A stretch of DNA of 64,000 nucleotides from Maea johnstoni (taxonomy: Eukaryota; Annelida; Polychaeta; Spionida; Magelonidae), in NCBI GenBank assembly GCA_963942565.1, contig OZ012694.1, forward strand, positions 25,317,675 through 25,381,674, read 5' to 3'. Positions within the stretch are counted from its first letter, which is position 1; the number at the start of each line of letters is the position of its first letter. Under the pieces are notes generated by a model. It was not told the DNA's origin and did no database searches. It was given only the letters and a program-made list of their open reading frames with translations. Below, piece by piece: positions 46,236-59,913 of the stretch. The position numbers and the translations under genes were made by a program.

Positions 46236-46811
46236 AAGGCCGAGGAGAAAATATTGTTTGTTTCCTGTAACGGTCTGAAAAAAAATAGGGTACCGTAGGT
46301 AGGTCAGTAAAAAAGTTTTTAAATAACATTTACATAATTTTTGGGGTCAAAAATATGTTTTATGCATGTTTTACGTTGATTGGGAGGAAAAAACTTAAGG
46401 GTAGGGATTAAAAATTTTTTTTTGTTAGGGTAGGGTTACTGGAAACAAACAACCTTTTTTTGGACGAAGCCCGAGTCTCTTCACGACGGTGGCAATTAAC
46501 CTGTTGAATCTGTAACCGCCTCACCCAGAAATTCCTCCACCATTCAACACATCATACACAGCAAGGATATCATCAGGCATGAATGGGTTAGGCCTAAAAA
46601 AAGTTGTTTGTTTCCTGTAACCCTACCCTAACAAGTCTTTATTAAAAAAAATCCCTACCCTAAAGTTTTTTTCCGCCCTTCCAACTCTCAATCAACGTAA
46701 AACATGCATAAAAAAGCACACATTTTTGACTAAAAAATAATGCAAAAATTTTTTTCCCACCCACCTACCCTATTATTTTTCAGAAACAAACAATGTTTTT
46801 TTCTTGGCCTT
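46236..46811. mobile_element. Foldback element, 576 bp
   Basis: The arms 46236-46465 and 46590-46811 are inverted copies, sharing GTTTGTTTC, ATGCATGTTTTACGTTGATT and TGTTAGGGTAGGGTTAC, with AAGGCC at one end and GGCCTT at the other. The loop holds CATGAATGGGTTA, a family 2 MITE end. No coding capacity. Confidence 0.8.
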
Positions 46812-47112
46812 AACTCATTCATGCCATGAGTCAACCTGAACAAATGTCCTCAAGGTGTATGATAACCTTGAAATGAAACAAAATGAATAATTGTAATCAA
46901 TAATGCTGATTTCTTGGTCACCAAATTTTCCTCCTCCTCCTCAGTAAATCAGTTTTGCACGATACCCAATTCATCGCCTAAATAATCAGTTATCACACAG
47001 ATTGTAGTCAATTTCATCTCTCTGCATAATGGGAATATGAGCCTACCTCCCACACATTCTAGATCTATGCAGGCAAAACACTGCACAACCACCAGAGAGA
47101 AATTCAATTGCT

Positions 47113-47126
47113 GTTGCCATAGCAAC
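47113..47126. promoter_or_regulatory. X-box (RFX-type)
   Basis: GTTGCCATAGCAAC, two perfect RFX half-sites around AT, lies upstream of hexokinase exon 2. Confidence 0.5.
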
Positions 47127-47139
47127 AGCTCATTTGACA

Positions 47140-48228
47140 TTCTCACTGTATCGGAAATGTTTTACAAACAGTGCCTAGCATATGTGTGAGTGAGTGTGTG
47201 AGTGTATGTTTATGAGTGTGTGTGTGTGTGAGAGAGAGAGAGTTTGTGTGTAAGTATGTGTGTGAGTGAGAAAGGGTAGAGAGTGAGAATGTGTGAATGT
47301 GTATACACGCACGCACATGCACATCTGAGTGTGGGAGTGGGGGTGATCATAATTTCCGGTGATGTAAAAGATGATATGTCAAATGATTTCCACCCCCTTC
47401 AGAGTGCAATGAAGTTATAATAAGCTGATATCCTTTTTTCTTTTTCATTAATTGCAATTCCATCTTGATGCAAAAAGAAAAGTCATACTAATATATCTAA
47501 TATGTGATTACCCATAGATGTTTCTTACAAGTCCAAAGTCCAAATTCAACAAAAAGGATACACTTATCTATTTGTTTATTCAAGTTTTTTTTTTAAAACA
47601 CCATTGTTTTTTTCAAGGACATAAGCATATTTGTTTAATCACCTTGAAAATATGACCTTGAAGGTGTTAATTTTGTTGCGTTAGAGGTATATTTTGTGGT
47701 TAGGTGCAGAACTGTTTTCAATGAGTGTGTAAATCATTGCTTGGTGCAAATTTGTTAAATTCAACGTTTGAATCCTTTCAGAATTCGAATTTCCAAATAG
47801 GTTGCTTGATTGTGAGCACTGATGAAAGAAATCTATTTAATGTAAATAAAATTGAGAGAAATGAAATATCATTTTTGATATAGATTTAGTCTAAATATAC
47901 ATCGGTCTAGTGTAAACCTATTACAAAATGTTTGGCCTTCACATATCACACATTAAGATGCAAATCTTAATTTACTAAACTAAGTCATTGAGCAAATGAG
48001 ACAAAAAAATAAATGGAAAGATTTTTCTATTTCCAAAAAATGATACGTGAAAAATCATTTCAACAAAGAAATAAAGAGAATTTGAAAGTAAGGAAGTGTC
48101 AAAATAATACAGTTATAGAAAGTTTCTTCAAATCATCCCTCTATCAAACAAAAAATTGTATATATGTCAAACCTCCCCACAAAATAAACTATATATCAAA
48201 TCCCCATACAAAATAAACGTAAAAGTAG
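47140..48228. other. No gene seen; GT/GA-rich patch
   Basis: GT- and GA-rich simple sequence at 47185-47290, then AT-rich sequence without recognisable features. Confidence 0.4.
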
Positions 48229-48239
48229 TTGAATGTGAC

Positions 48240-48760
48240 TGAAAAGTTGTTCCTATCTTATTGCAGATGGTTCAAAGGGAATGCCTGTTCATCCATAGCC
48301 AATCTAAGATGGCTGTTGGGTTTAATCCGTAATCCATTTTTTCGATCAGCCGCCAAGAATGTAGTTAAGCGCTACGTACAAACTGTATCGCTTCCTGACG
48401 TTCTTCATCTTCTGAAGCAGAACTGTGATCCTCATATCCCGACGAATGCCGAACCTTGTTTCCCATTCAATCGGTGGCGGTATCAGATATCTAGCTCCCC
48501 GCTTTTCCGTGAGACTTTTTCAGCATTGACTACTAGCACTTCATTGAATCTATCAGTAGCAGCGGCCGCAGCAGCACCAACGAACAGGCAATGTGACCCC
48601 ATTCAGGTCAAATAGAGGTCAGACGTTTTTCCCGATTGATTGCAAGGGAAGACGCACCCCCATTGCCGGCTGCTGGCTCGCGCTTCCTGAATAATTTAGG
48701 CCGTAATGGACCACCCATTCCCAGATAGCCAACCACACCTGAGGCTTGGCGGAGGGAGAA
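48240..48760 (-). promoter_or_regulatory. GC-richer patch, possible hexokinase 5' region
   Basis: This stretch has more CpG than its surroundings (GCGGCCGC, GCTCGCGC, TCGGTGGCGG). On the minus strand an ATG at 48435 reads MRITVLLQKMKNVRKRYSLY and then TAC before GTAGCG, which is phase-compatible with exon 2. That donor is weak and the peptide is not family-like. The 128-codon plus frame across it has no motif. Confidence 0.2.
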
Positions 48761-49764
48761 GGGGGAAAAGGAACCATTGTAATAGAAAATCAGACCAGGC
48801 TCACTTCACTGTAAAATTATGCAGAGGACATTGGTGAACAATGGCTAACTAATGAAAAATTAAATCCAGACGTAGAGAAGTAAAAACGCTTTTCACCTTC
48901 ACCTTACAACGCATGCTTATCACCTTAAATACATATTTTCTTTCTCAATTCCTAAATTATAAATATAATATATCAGTTAGCCTGTGATGTTAATATCATA
49001 GTATTTTTTTTTTTTTTTTTCTTACTATGGGATCTTTGTTTTTTCACTGATGTGAAATAAATATGTAAATAGGCAAAGGTAAAATATGTGAATATATTTT
49101 CTGTTTCAAATAGATGATACAAGTATCGACTCAAAATTGATAAGATTTTGAAAATGAAGTACTGTCACAACATGGCAGTGAAGTAAGGATCCCACGTAGG
49201 ATTGGTATATTGTATTACTAGCCAAGGAATGGTCTGCTATCTCTTCATCTCAAACAGGGACTTAGCCAGAATTTAGAAACTGGGTGCAAAATTTATAAAA
49301 TTATAGTTTTAAAAGTTCTGGGCATTCTATTTCTCAAGGGATAGCAAAATATACTGAGAGTACAAACATAAACTTGTATTTACTTAATGATAAAAAGCAT
49401 TATGTCCATATACAATGCCATCGGAATTATGTGAAGGGGAGAGAAAAATCTATCATATCAGGAACAGTCTATGATATATTGATTTATCCTAGACTCTCCC
49501 TGATTATATGCTAAAAATTGACATTTTGAGCAATTCCTCACTAAACTTTTTGGATGTCCTGGAGGGTGATTTCTGAGGATTTGGGTGCCCAATTGATGCC
49601 CATATGTATTAAAGTGAAGTGGTTACTGGACCCCAGTACGACTCACTAGGATTAGAAAAATCTCCCGGAAATGCGCCCCGTTGATGGATCCATAGGATTC
49701 ACGTAGACCGTTATGACCCTAAGGCAGACAGTCGCTTAGTACGCCTGCACTAAAGAGCACTGCT

Positions 49765-49979
49765 TTAACCTATTGATGCTCACAGAGGCCAAAACTGCCT
49801 GACAATTTTGGTGAAATCTCTGAGGCAGAAGCATGTTTGGGAAAATATTTGAAGGAGTAATGTTTATCAAAACACTACCAACAACTCTCCTTCAAATATT
49901 TTGTAAAATCATACTCATTTCATAAGTTATTGTCAAAAGTATCTTAGATCCAGACGACTCTTAAGCATTAATGGGTTAA
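49765..49979 (-). mobile_element. MITE family 2, complete
   Basis: Bounded by TTAACCTATTGATGCTCAC and CTTAAGCATTAATGGGTTAA, with CTCCTTCAAATATTTTGT inside. Confidence 0.88.
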
Positions 49980-50516
49980 AGCTAGTGCAAATACTAAAGC
50001 CTGCTTTTAGTTCAATGAATCGTGGCATTTTTCCATAGGTCATGCGGCATAAGGTTATGAATAGTACGCTAGTGGAAGTGTAAAGAAAGTAGCGTACAGT
50101 GCTGTGCGTGGGTTTATTCTAATCCTAGAATTTCAATTCTAGAACAAATGAATACAATGCTATAGAAAGCTATGGAAATTGTTTGCACGTAACGCAGAGA
50201 GACCTTGGGCAAATATTGCTTTGGAATGAATGAAACACCCTTACTTAAATCCTGAGGGCTGTAAGGGTGTACATACACAAATGAAATACAATTGCTTTGT
50301 ATGCAAACTCGGGCAACGATCGTGACAGGAACAAGTTTGTTTTGCCAACCTACACATCCACCACTCACTAGTTAGAGCCATACGTTTCCCTTCTAGAAAG
50401 TTCTTCAGATGCAAATGTGAATTTGTTATTGATTTTTTTTGTAAGAAATTGCAGAGATTGATTATCAATTCTACTAAAAACTGCACATATTCTGTCTATC
50501 TTAGACCTTCCATGCC

Positions 50517-50718
50517 TTAAACCTTATGCTGCTGCTGGCTAAAATGGCCAATATAAAAATAATGCAAGAAGCCTGAAAAATAACTGAAACCCTGGCATAT
50601 GGGTACTCATCTGAAAGTACTCTGTGAGAACTATCAAATGAGTACCAATATGACAGGGTTTAAATGGTTTCCAAAACATTTTGCGTTCTTGTGCTTTGGA
50701 CGAAAGAGGCCTTAGCAA
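50517..50718 (-). mobile_element. MITE family 1, one end lost
   Basis: Starts TTAAACCTTATGCTGCTGCTGG and runs to GACGAAAGAGGCCTTAGCA. Confidence 0.82.
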
Positions 50719-51306
50719 GATCTCCTTGTCAAGTAGCATCTGAATCTATGTCAATGTTTAATCAGAAAAATATCACTTATATAGTAAAAGCATGTTTGTG
50801 TGTTAAAGGTATGAATGAGTGGGGGGTTAATCCTTTCTCCAGATTTCATCAACGTTCCAAAAAAAAAAGGACAACAGGGGGATGGGTTTTTTATTCCTGA
50901 ATCTGACACCGCAACATACAATTTCACATGCAGACTTCCTACTGAATCTGTAACCAGACCTCGACTAGATGGAGCGAGGAAGTTTCCATGGAAGGAAGTA
51001 TCAGAATGCTATGCTCATGTTTCTCAGAAGCTAATTGTGTGATCATTCAGTAGATTTTTTTTTCTCAATATTTTTTCAGCAGATATCATTCAGCCCATCC
51101 AAACAGGGATTGGCTTTGGGGCTTTGTTCCTTTCTTTTGCCTAAGGAGTTGAATGAAAATACCTGGTGAGATCTTAAAATCAAGTGACGAAATGATTAGG
51201 GCCTGTGGAATAGAAGTGTGGGGCACAATCATTTCAGCACAAGTTCACACAGGGCTGATTTTCTGAGAAACTAAAGAATTTGAATGTATGTGGAGTACCC
51301 TTATCA

Positions 51307-51760
51307 CCCCCCCCCCCCCCCACCCCCCAAATACTTATGAAGCATTATTTCTGATTGTAAGACTAATCTATAAAGTCATGCAACATAACTGCCATTAGTA
51401 TGGGTATCAGGGAAAGGCTGACTACTCACTGACTCTCAGTGACATAACACAAGCTGAAGACCTGGGGTCAAGAATGCGCAACATGTTTCACTAAGAATCT
51501 CACCTGCTACTGAGCTTGACCTACATGTCCTCATAGACGTAGCTACTCATCCTCAGTGCCCTTCATCCCCCCCTCTCTCTCGGTCTCTTACCCACTCTCT
51601 GTTCTGTCTCTCTCTTCCTCCCCCCCCCCCCCTATGTCTGTCTCTCTCTTTCTCTCACTCTCAATGAGTCTCTCTCTCTCTCTCTCTCCCCCCCCTTCTC
51701 TCTCTACCCCCCCCCCCCTCTCCCCCCCCCCCCCTCTCTCTCTCTCTCTCAATATATTGA
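51307..51760. repeat. C runs and CT-rich tract
   Basis: A C run at 51307-51321 and a (CT)n/C-run mixture at 51570-51750. The Ser/Pro-rich plus frame is an artefact. Confidence 0.9.
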
Positions 51761-51911
51761 AGCATTTAGAAAGAGGTATGTTCCTGCCATCACATATAAA
51801 AGGCCAAAAAGAGTCATACAAATCAAGAGAAATCTTTTGAGTAGAAGAATAGCCAGGAAAACATTCGAAGGAAAAATTTTGATTAGAAAAATTCTAACAA
51901 CTCTTAAAATG

Positions 51912-52105
51912 TAATCAGGGTCTGACACTTAGATTTTAGGCTAGGGGCCAAAAAGGTCTTTTGATAGAAAATAGTGGTCAAAACATGATTTCTGGTTAAT
52001 ATACATACTATTTTGGGCCCCTTGTCTGAAAAATCTAAGGGCCCACAGCAAAATCTAGGAGCATATGCCCCTGGTTCCCTGGGAAAGTCGAACCCTGAAT
52101 ATTCT
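51912..52105. mobile_element. CAGGG-ended MITE (family 3)
   Basis: Ends CAGGGTCTGACACTTAGATT and AAAGTCGAACCCTG. A related copy in opposite orientation lies at about 56490-56645 (AAATCTAAGTGTCAGACC). Target duplication unclear. Confidence 0.55.
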
Positions 52106-55036
52106 TTAAAATCAATTTTATTTCCCAAAGTATTGCTATTAGTATCATAGGTGCAGACAGCAATATCTAGATTACCTCTGAAGCATGAGTGACTTCATGC
52201 TTAATTAAAAATTAAATCTTTCCACTGCTTTGAACAGTAGACTACCCACACCCCTTTGAATCAATCCCTCTATCTGCAAGAGTTCTATCAAATATTTCAT
52301 AATTTGAAAAATCACCAAAAAGTCAGATATTTATGGCCTGCTACAAGTAAACGTTTTTGAAAAAAGTTCAACAAAACCTACAGTTCTCCTTTATATATTT
52401 TTTTGATTCACATTCACCTCCGAAGTTATAATCAAAAGTACCATTTGGTGCAGGTGATACCTGTTAATTAAGGGTTCTACCGGCACCAAAGGGTTAAGAC
52501 AAAACAAATAGGTGTAGATGCCTTGAAAGGTCATGTGATCAACATCTTGATTACACAAGGTTTCCCACCCATAATTTTCCCCCTGAATATCTGCACACCT
52601 CTTGGCAAGCTGCCAAACATTTTTCGATACACATTAACATTTTTGTCAATGGAAATGTACACCTTTATTAGTCTAGCTACTCACACAGTAGGGGTAGTTG
52701 TGGGGTCACGCTCCCCAAGAAGTCTGAGGTAGATCTAAGCAAGATGCGTCTCACCACATCAAATATGACATAAAATATTACTCAGCACATGCCATATTCT
52801 TTATTCCATGTCACCCAGTACAGACAGCTAGTCATAGTGGGGCAAGCTAGACAGCAGCGAATTTCCCGCCTATTTCCTGAAAAATCAATATCCCTGCTTG
52901 CTTGCTTGCATCATCAGCAAAAGGCCTACTCAAAGAAGCGCTATGACATACAGGCAGGATCACATCCGGCCTGGCCACAACAACCACCTACGTACGTAGC
53001 AAATGAAAGCCACTACATTTCAGAGTCAGGCATGACATTTAGAGGTGTTTTCGATCGTGTGTATCTTGCCTCGTGGAGACGACGGAGTAACTCTATCTAC
53101 CACCTACAGTCTGGGAGCAGTTACCGTTCTCTTCGCACTCCTTTCTACTAACATTTCGTAGCAGACATTTTGTTCATTTCGCACTAGATTTTTGTGGGAA
53201 CTGTAGACAACTCTATTCAGGGTCCAAATTTAGCTCAAGCATGGAGCCGAAGGCTACCTCCCTTGAATTCTCTTCAGGCTCCCACAGAAATTCTACAGCC
53301 CAAAGATGTTCTGGTTTCCATAAACAGCACCTTCAAATAGCTTTTGAAGATGCAATTGGGCTCCTTTGAAAAATAATAAATCTACAGCCTTGCAATCCAT
53401 GCCAGGTACATAGATGATTGACTAGTGGTGCTCTTTTGTAGAACTGAAATATTTGAGAACGTAAGTTTACTTAGTTCTCCATCAAATCCCCAAGTATTGA
53501 CCAAAATGTTGTTATAGTAGGAGCCAAGTGAGGTTCCTATATAGGGAAGGTTTGAGCCCAAACGTAATGTAAGGCCACAGATAATCAGCTTAATAGTTTA
53601 AAAGATGAGAATGTACATTTTTTTTGAATGACAGAAATACCATGTTGTCTGACTGATTTCAGGCTGAGAACAGGTCCTTTGAATCGCCAGTGTGCATACA
53701 ATGGTCTAACTGATCAAAGCATATATGCAGGGTAGGGAACTGCTGCACAGTGTACTATTCAAGGATATAAGGATGGTAGGGCCCTACAGGGCAAGATTCA
53801 ATTTTGTTTAATCAGCGATATTTAGGCGTATAGATAAGCAATTGGGAGTCTATAGGATGGGTCCGCAACACTTCAGTTAGGCCCATAAAATCAAATCTGG
53901 ATTTCTGAAGATTAATTAAATACACTTTAACATTTTGAAAGAAAAAAGTGCTACTGATACAAATGACATGTTAACTATCATTATCTTATCTGTTTCATAT
54001 ATTGTTTTTATCTTGTACTATTTCAAAAACGTATTCATCTTTTTCCTCGATTTCTTTGTTAGAAATAGGTTTCTCAACCTAATTTCTCCATCGAATAAGA
54101 TCAGCTGATCACTTCTGGGTTGTTTACAAACAGACAGTGACCCCATCCAAAAACATTCAATCAACGTACATTCACCTCTATTCAAACATTAATTTAGATC
54201 CACCCACAAAAATGCTACTTAAGCTAAAATATGGGGCAGCTAATGAGCAGGTCAGGGTCTAGGACTTGTTGGAGGGGGTAGGGAGGGGGTGGCTTCGTGG
54301 GTCAGGGGTGTTTTGGGGTGACCGCATTTTGGGTGGTGTTTATTGGGTGGCCATTAGCCTGATTTGGTTTCGGCAGGGTGCGGAGAGATAAGAGTCATTT
54401 TGGGTATGATCTTGTGCTGCACCCTGGTAGACGGGCTGAACCCTAGTACCATGTGACTGCATCATGCCCACCAGCCTACTTTGGGTGGGGTGAACCCGAG
54501 GGTACCAGGAACGCACCCCAGAACCCACAGTACCCACTGACTCCCCACAACCCCTCCGTATCTATCTTTCCTCGCCCATCCCACTATTACCCAACATTTA
54601 TGTACCACACAAGCGTTAACAAACACTAAAATACCCTGCCAGTCTAAATAGGACTACCCTGTGGGGCTATTTTTAGCCTCAATGTGGGTCAGAAAATACC
54701 TCTCCGGAGGCAGAGAATGTGAACAAGCAATATCCCCTATCTGTATCTGTTTATTCCTCAAAGGTCCTCCCATGAACCTCTCATTGAAGGGAGATCTATC
54801 ATTGGTGGCCATTCAGATCAATATAGCCTATTGTAGTAAGTATGCAATGTTGTACATTTCAGCAAGGAGACTGGGTTGCGTGTGGTGTATGTGTGTGTTC
54901 TCAGCTAGGTTACCGAGTGCATGTACATAAGCACTGGTGACGGTGACAGTCTGTGTAGTCGCCATTCTACAAGCGGCAACCAGGTCGGCGTGATCTTAGG
55001 ACAGAATTCTTAAGTTTCCCTTCTCCAGATCCGTCC
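52106..55036. other. No gene seen
   Basis: Mostly unique AT-rich sequence. A GC-richer part at 54240-54560 has no recognisable protein. An ATG at 54965 (minus) with good context reads MATTQTVTVTSAY and is followed by a weak GTACAT donor in phase with hexokinase exon 2; support is poor. Confidence 0.3.
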
Positions 55037-55039
55037 TTA

Positions 55040-56985
55040 GGGAGTCTTCAGAAATTATCGGCGGGGGGGGCCTGGGTTGAAACTCAAAAATTTCCAAAAG
55101 AAATTCACTGGCCCCCCCTGAGGCTGCCAAAATTTTTCAGGGGCCCCCCCTCACTTCTTAAAAAAATTTCAACGGCCCCCCCCCCCCCCCCCCCCCCCGC
55201 TACACGCACACCAGACACTTCTCTATTCGGAGTCTCATGCATAATTTATTTCAGAAGTATATTTGACTACAGACACACAACCTGATTTTTTTAAGTGGCC
55301 ATTATTCTCTTTGCAGGGCCAGTATATGCTTCCCTAAATATATCTATATCTATGCCCCTAAAATTTATGGATTTTAGAAAGTAGAAGCAGATTAATTCTT
55401 GTGCGAGCACCGGTACGGCGACCGGTAACTATTCAGGTGCTCTGAGGTGCATTTTGGGATACTTTCAAGTGAAATAGAACAAAGAAAAGTTGTAAAAAAG
55501 CTGACTTTTTTAGGGGCCATTATTCTCTTTGCAGGGTCAGTAAATGCTTCCCTAAATATATATATGCCCAAAAGTTTTGAAAAAATTAGGTCCAATTTGT
55601 TTGCAGTTATTCATCTTCAAAAGCCAGAGGGCATATATGCTCTGAGATGTATTATCAGGGCAATCCTGCAAGCAAAATTGGTAACTTAGAATTAGATCAC
55701 CAGTTTATCTAATGACAAATTTCATTTTTAAAATGTGTCATTGAAGAAAACTACTGAGGATCAATGCAGGCAGCCCATTTGCTTTAGTATATTACAAGTG
55801 TTTAAAGGGTATAAAACGGCGACTTTCAACTCTGAGATTGAACTCCCCATGGGATTGAGCTGCTAATTGGGTCACCGATGTCAGGCATTCATTGTTTGTT
55901 GGTATGATACAACAAATATGACATCCCTGTGGGGTGGAATATGTGTATAATGTGTCTGCCACACAGGACATAGTACACCTGTAAAGCTGGTATTCCCATA
56001 TTGTTACATCATGATCCTACAGTACTATTTTTACCTGTAATATCATGTTTCGTTTGATTATATCTGTTGATTATATTTGTAATTTCCAACTTATCAAAGT
56101 ATGCTTTTGTAACTATGAAGTAGAAATTAAAGTCCATAAACATACATACACACGAGCCGATGCCTGTGAAATTATCTTGGAAATTAGAATTTCAATTGTT
56201 GTCACTTTTCTGCCATATTCAGGACTTTAGTCTGTCTGACTCTGATTTTGGAAACCGCTTTTTCCATTTTTTTTGTGACTAAATGCTTGAGTGTTTGTAT
56301 TATTTGCAAAGGCAGATAACTAGTACTACTGATCTACCTTTGATTATTGGCAATGGGCAAATTTTACGATGAGACTAGTCACATATTGAGCAAAATCAAC
56401 ATTTTGCAAAAACTCCAAGTTGATACAAAAAATGTATACATAAGTAAACGGTTAACACTCACATTAAGGGATACTTGGCAAATGTAGATCCGCGTTTTTC
56501 TGCTGTGGGCTCCTAGATCTTTCAAACTAAGAGCCCAAAATAGTATGTATAATACCAAGAAATTCTGTTTTTGACCACTTATTTTTTGTCAAAAGACCTT
56601 TTCGGGCCCCTAGCCCGAAATCTAAGTGTCAGACCGTGGAGGGTCAAAGCACGTCTGTCCCCACGGGCAGGTTATGCAATACCTGAATGACAATTCTTGT
56701 TCAATAATTTATGAAAATGATTGCAAAATAAAGATGTGAAACATGTTTAAAGTGGTTATTGCATTTTAAATCAGAATGTCCTTTAGTTTGGTTGTTTAAA
56801 GATGAGAAATCAAACGTTGGTATTAAATTCATATTACCCATCTTATCGGGTAAAAAATATTTCACCGGCCCCCCCCTAGACCATTCAAAAATTTTCACCG
56901 GCCCCCCCTTGAGTCTTGAAAAATTTTCACCGGCCCCCCCTGTTTCAACCCAGGCCCCCCCTGCCGATAATTTCTGAAGACTCCC
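55040..56985. mobile_element. Harbinger-like DNA element with TTA flanks
   Basis: Inverted ends of about 44 bp start GGGAGTCTTCAGAAATTATC and differ at about one base; TTA flanks both (55037-55039 and 56986-56988). The TTA target and GGG start suggest PIF/Harbinger. No transposase frame is present. The subterminal zone repeats ATTTTCACCGGCCCCCCC. Inside is a ~200-bp direct duplication (55300-55380 and 55500-55590, GCCATTATTCTCTTTGCAGG) and a nested family 3 MITE (about 56490-56645). Confidence 0.65.
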
Positions 56986-57272
56986 TTAGACAGTCTCACC
57001 TTTACCAATGACAAGCACACTAAACCTATGCTGACTACAAGGACCTTCAGACTAGTACAGTGTTTGGTTCCCATGTATACATGTATATAGAGTACAGTGT
57101 GAACATGTATATCAGCCATATCAAACCTATGAACATTTCGCTTCAACTTAACCTTCAGAATATTGATTATTAGCATTGCTTCCTCCTGGTTGTTAATATC
57201 AAAATCACACCTTACCTTAATCCATTTTTTCATGTTTTCTTGGTGTACCATTTCTCAATATTATGGTTGTGT

Positions 57273-57572
57273 CTATCGTGTTATGGGTCTAGTTCCAGTC
57301 TGAGGGTTGGGTCTGAATACATGGATTTTATTGGTAAAGAGGAGGCTGTGACGTACATCAATGACCTCCTTTGAACTCTTCTTAAGCTGCTGCTTAATAT
57401 TCATGAGCCCTGTCTCCTGATTGGTCAGGTCCTCAGGCTGTAGGAAAGCCCGCCACACTTTGAGAGTGTCATCACTATAAGGGGGGAAGCAATGGTGGGC
57501 GGGAAAGAAAAGCCCTCCCATTAAGCACTGCTCAAATGCATCTGTCAGGACATTTTGGAGGGGAAACAACAA
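57273..57572 (-). other. Open stretch of unknown status
   Basis: A 99-codon frame with protein-like composition (for example GGLFFPAHHCFPPYSDDT and LTNQETGLMNIKQQLKKSS) but no recognised domain and no clear splice signals. It contains CCAATCAG and could equally be regulatory DNA. Nothing links it to the hexokinase. Confidence 0.15.
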
Positions 57573-57868
57573 ACCTCAGCTTCCTTAGTCAGGAGGACTT
57601 AATAATGAATAAAGTTCTTTAAAAGTATGAGCGATTTTTCACTATTTCAAATGAAATTTTGATTATGAAACTTAACATCCTCTTTCATCACAGTTGATTT
57701 CGCAATATTTGCATAATGACTAATATGGTCATCGCACCCTGACTTCTGAGAATCATGGAAAAGAGAGTGTACACAAAGAAACACTCCCAGAAAGCATGAT
57801 TGGTTTATATTACAAGACACTACCAGGTGAAGTTCAAATACACTCATTCAAACACAGAAACACATTTG

Positions 57869-57874
<6 letters not shown>

Positions 57875-57939
<65 letters not shown>

Positions 57940-57954
57940 CAGAGAGATAATTGG

Positions 57955-58044
<90 letters not shown>
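57875..58044. repeat. (GA)n / (CT)n head-to-head microsatellite
   Basis: About 75 bp of GA followed after ATAATTGGTCTT by about 85 bp of CT, making an inverted repeat with a ~20-bp loop. Confidence 0.97.
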
Positions 58045-58049
<5 letters not shown>

Positions 58050-58699
58050 AACATGATCCCCTAGTAAACACAAACATTACTCTGATACATAGTCAAACAA
58101 ATTCATACATGTTTCACTATGAGTAAAATTCCTATAAAATATTATATTTGTTATGAAGGAAATTTTAGAATATCATCTTGTTCATTTGTTCGCTTAGATA
58201 GAAGCCAGGGTTCATAAGGGTTCATAAGTCGGCAGGATTCTTCAGATTGGAAGTACTACTCAAATAGCAAATTCTTGAAGATGAATTGGCACAAAACCCT
58301 GATCAGAGGGTACCCTATGGTAGACTTTTTCCACTGCAGCTGTCAGCTGGGTAGTGATGTCATATTACATTCCACATCTTCCGGCAGCCCTGGCCGCAGC
58401 AGCAGCATGGATGTCGCTCATGCCATAGATAAGCCTAGCCCCAGGCGAAGTTATTTTTTCAATATTTTTATATCTTTATCTAACCCGAATAGTAAAACAG
58501 CTTAAAACTGGGTCCCTGAGTTTTGACCACCCTTGGCGCCACCTATGTTGAGCCAAAGAAACTAACACATAGTCATGAAGTAAAAGTTACAGACAAGGAC
58601 AGAGAAAAGCACTACAGGCACAAATGGGTTGAAAAAGAGGGGATTTTATTTTTTAATCTATGTATACGAAAGGTAGCCCTCTTCTGATGAATGGGACAA

Positions 58700-58760
58700 G
58701 TTTAAAAAAAAAAGATAAATAAATAAAATAAATAAATAAATAAATAAATAAATAAAAATT
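58700..58760. repeat. (AAAT)n tract
   Basis: About ten AAAT/TAAA units. Confidence 0.95.
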
Positions 58761-59515
58761 ATTTAAAAATAAAAAGTTAAATATTTTTATGTCAAATCTC
58801 TAAGCACTCTTACATGTGTGCAGAATCCTTATGATCCATTCACGCAAAGAGTCACCTTTCAAAGTTTCAATGGGATGCTCTGGTATTAAAAAACAGGTAA
58901 TGAAAGGAATTCCGAAAATATTAGAAGCGGAATTGCCCTTTTATTTTTACCTTCAAATACTTTGAAAATACTATTTTCGTCAGAGCCATTACCATAATGG
59001 TCAGTTTCATTTTGGTCACTTTGATGTCACTACATGTGGCAATAACTGGTTAATAACAAGAATTCACAAAATATTCACAAAAAGTGGAAAACTTTTCTTG
59101 CTTTGGTTTGCCTTTTTTACCTTCAAATACTTTCCATGGAATGTTTTTGTCAAAATGATATCACCATAATCGTAAAGTAGTACATTTTTGCATCTGCTGA
59201 GATGAATGGATTAATCAAAGAATAAATTGCTTTTTATTCATTCAGCAAGTGTCGTGGGATCAAATTCCACAATTATCATTTTTAAATACTACAACCACTA
59301 CACTGGCTTCATTCATCGCTGCCATTATTTCTGGCAAAGTGCCAACCGCGATGCTATTAAAAATAACCCAGTTACCAAAAATACAATTGATAGTGGTGTA
59401 GCACTGCTCCCCCCCCCCCCCCCACCTCAATATTTATTTTAAGGAACTTGTAATGTAATGTTAAATGAACTGATTTAAATCCAATCAAATGGGTTAGGAA
59501 AGTGAGATTACAGAC

Positions 59516-59745
59516 TTAACCCATTAACACTCAGAGCAGCCAAGACAGGCCTGACAATTTTGGAAATATTTTTCTAACAAAAGCCTTTTCTGGAAAATAA
59601 TTGAAGGAGAAATGTCTAAGAGAAATCAAACAATAACTCTCCTTCAAATATTTCGTAAACTTATGCTTTATTACCAAGTTATTTCGAAAAGTATGAGAGT
59701 GGCAGACTATACTTTCTAGGGGATCTCTGAGTGTGAATGGGTTAA
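59516..59745 (-). mobile_element. MITE family 2, complete
   Basis: Bounded by TTAACCCATTAACACTCAG and GAGTGTGAATGGGTTAA, 230 bp. Confidence 0.88.
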
Positions 59746-59913
59746 GAAAGGAGTAGATTATGAAGTACAGCACAAGCTTTGCCATGCATGGTGACATGAT
59801 AATTCATTAATGTCCAAAACTTTCTCGAGTGAATACAGTTAATAAGGCCATGTACAAAATGGATTTTCAAATCTCTTCCCTTCACTCCCACAAGCAAGTG
59901 CGACAATCCTGCA

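Noticed and set aside
48229-48615. A 128-codon plus frame ending in a poly-Ala stretch
   Set aside because: GC-richer DNA lengthens frames on both strands; no family resemblance; more likely regulatory or 5' region.
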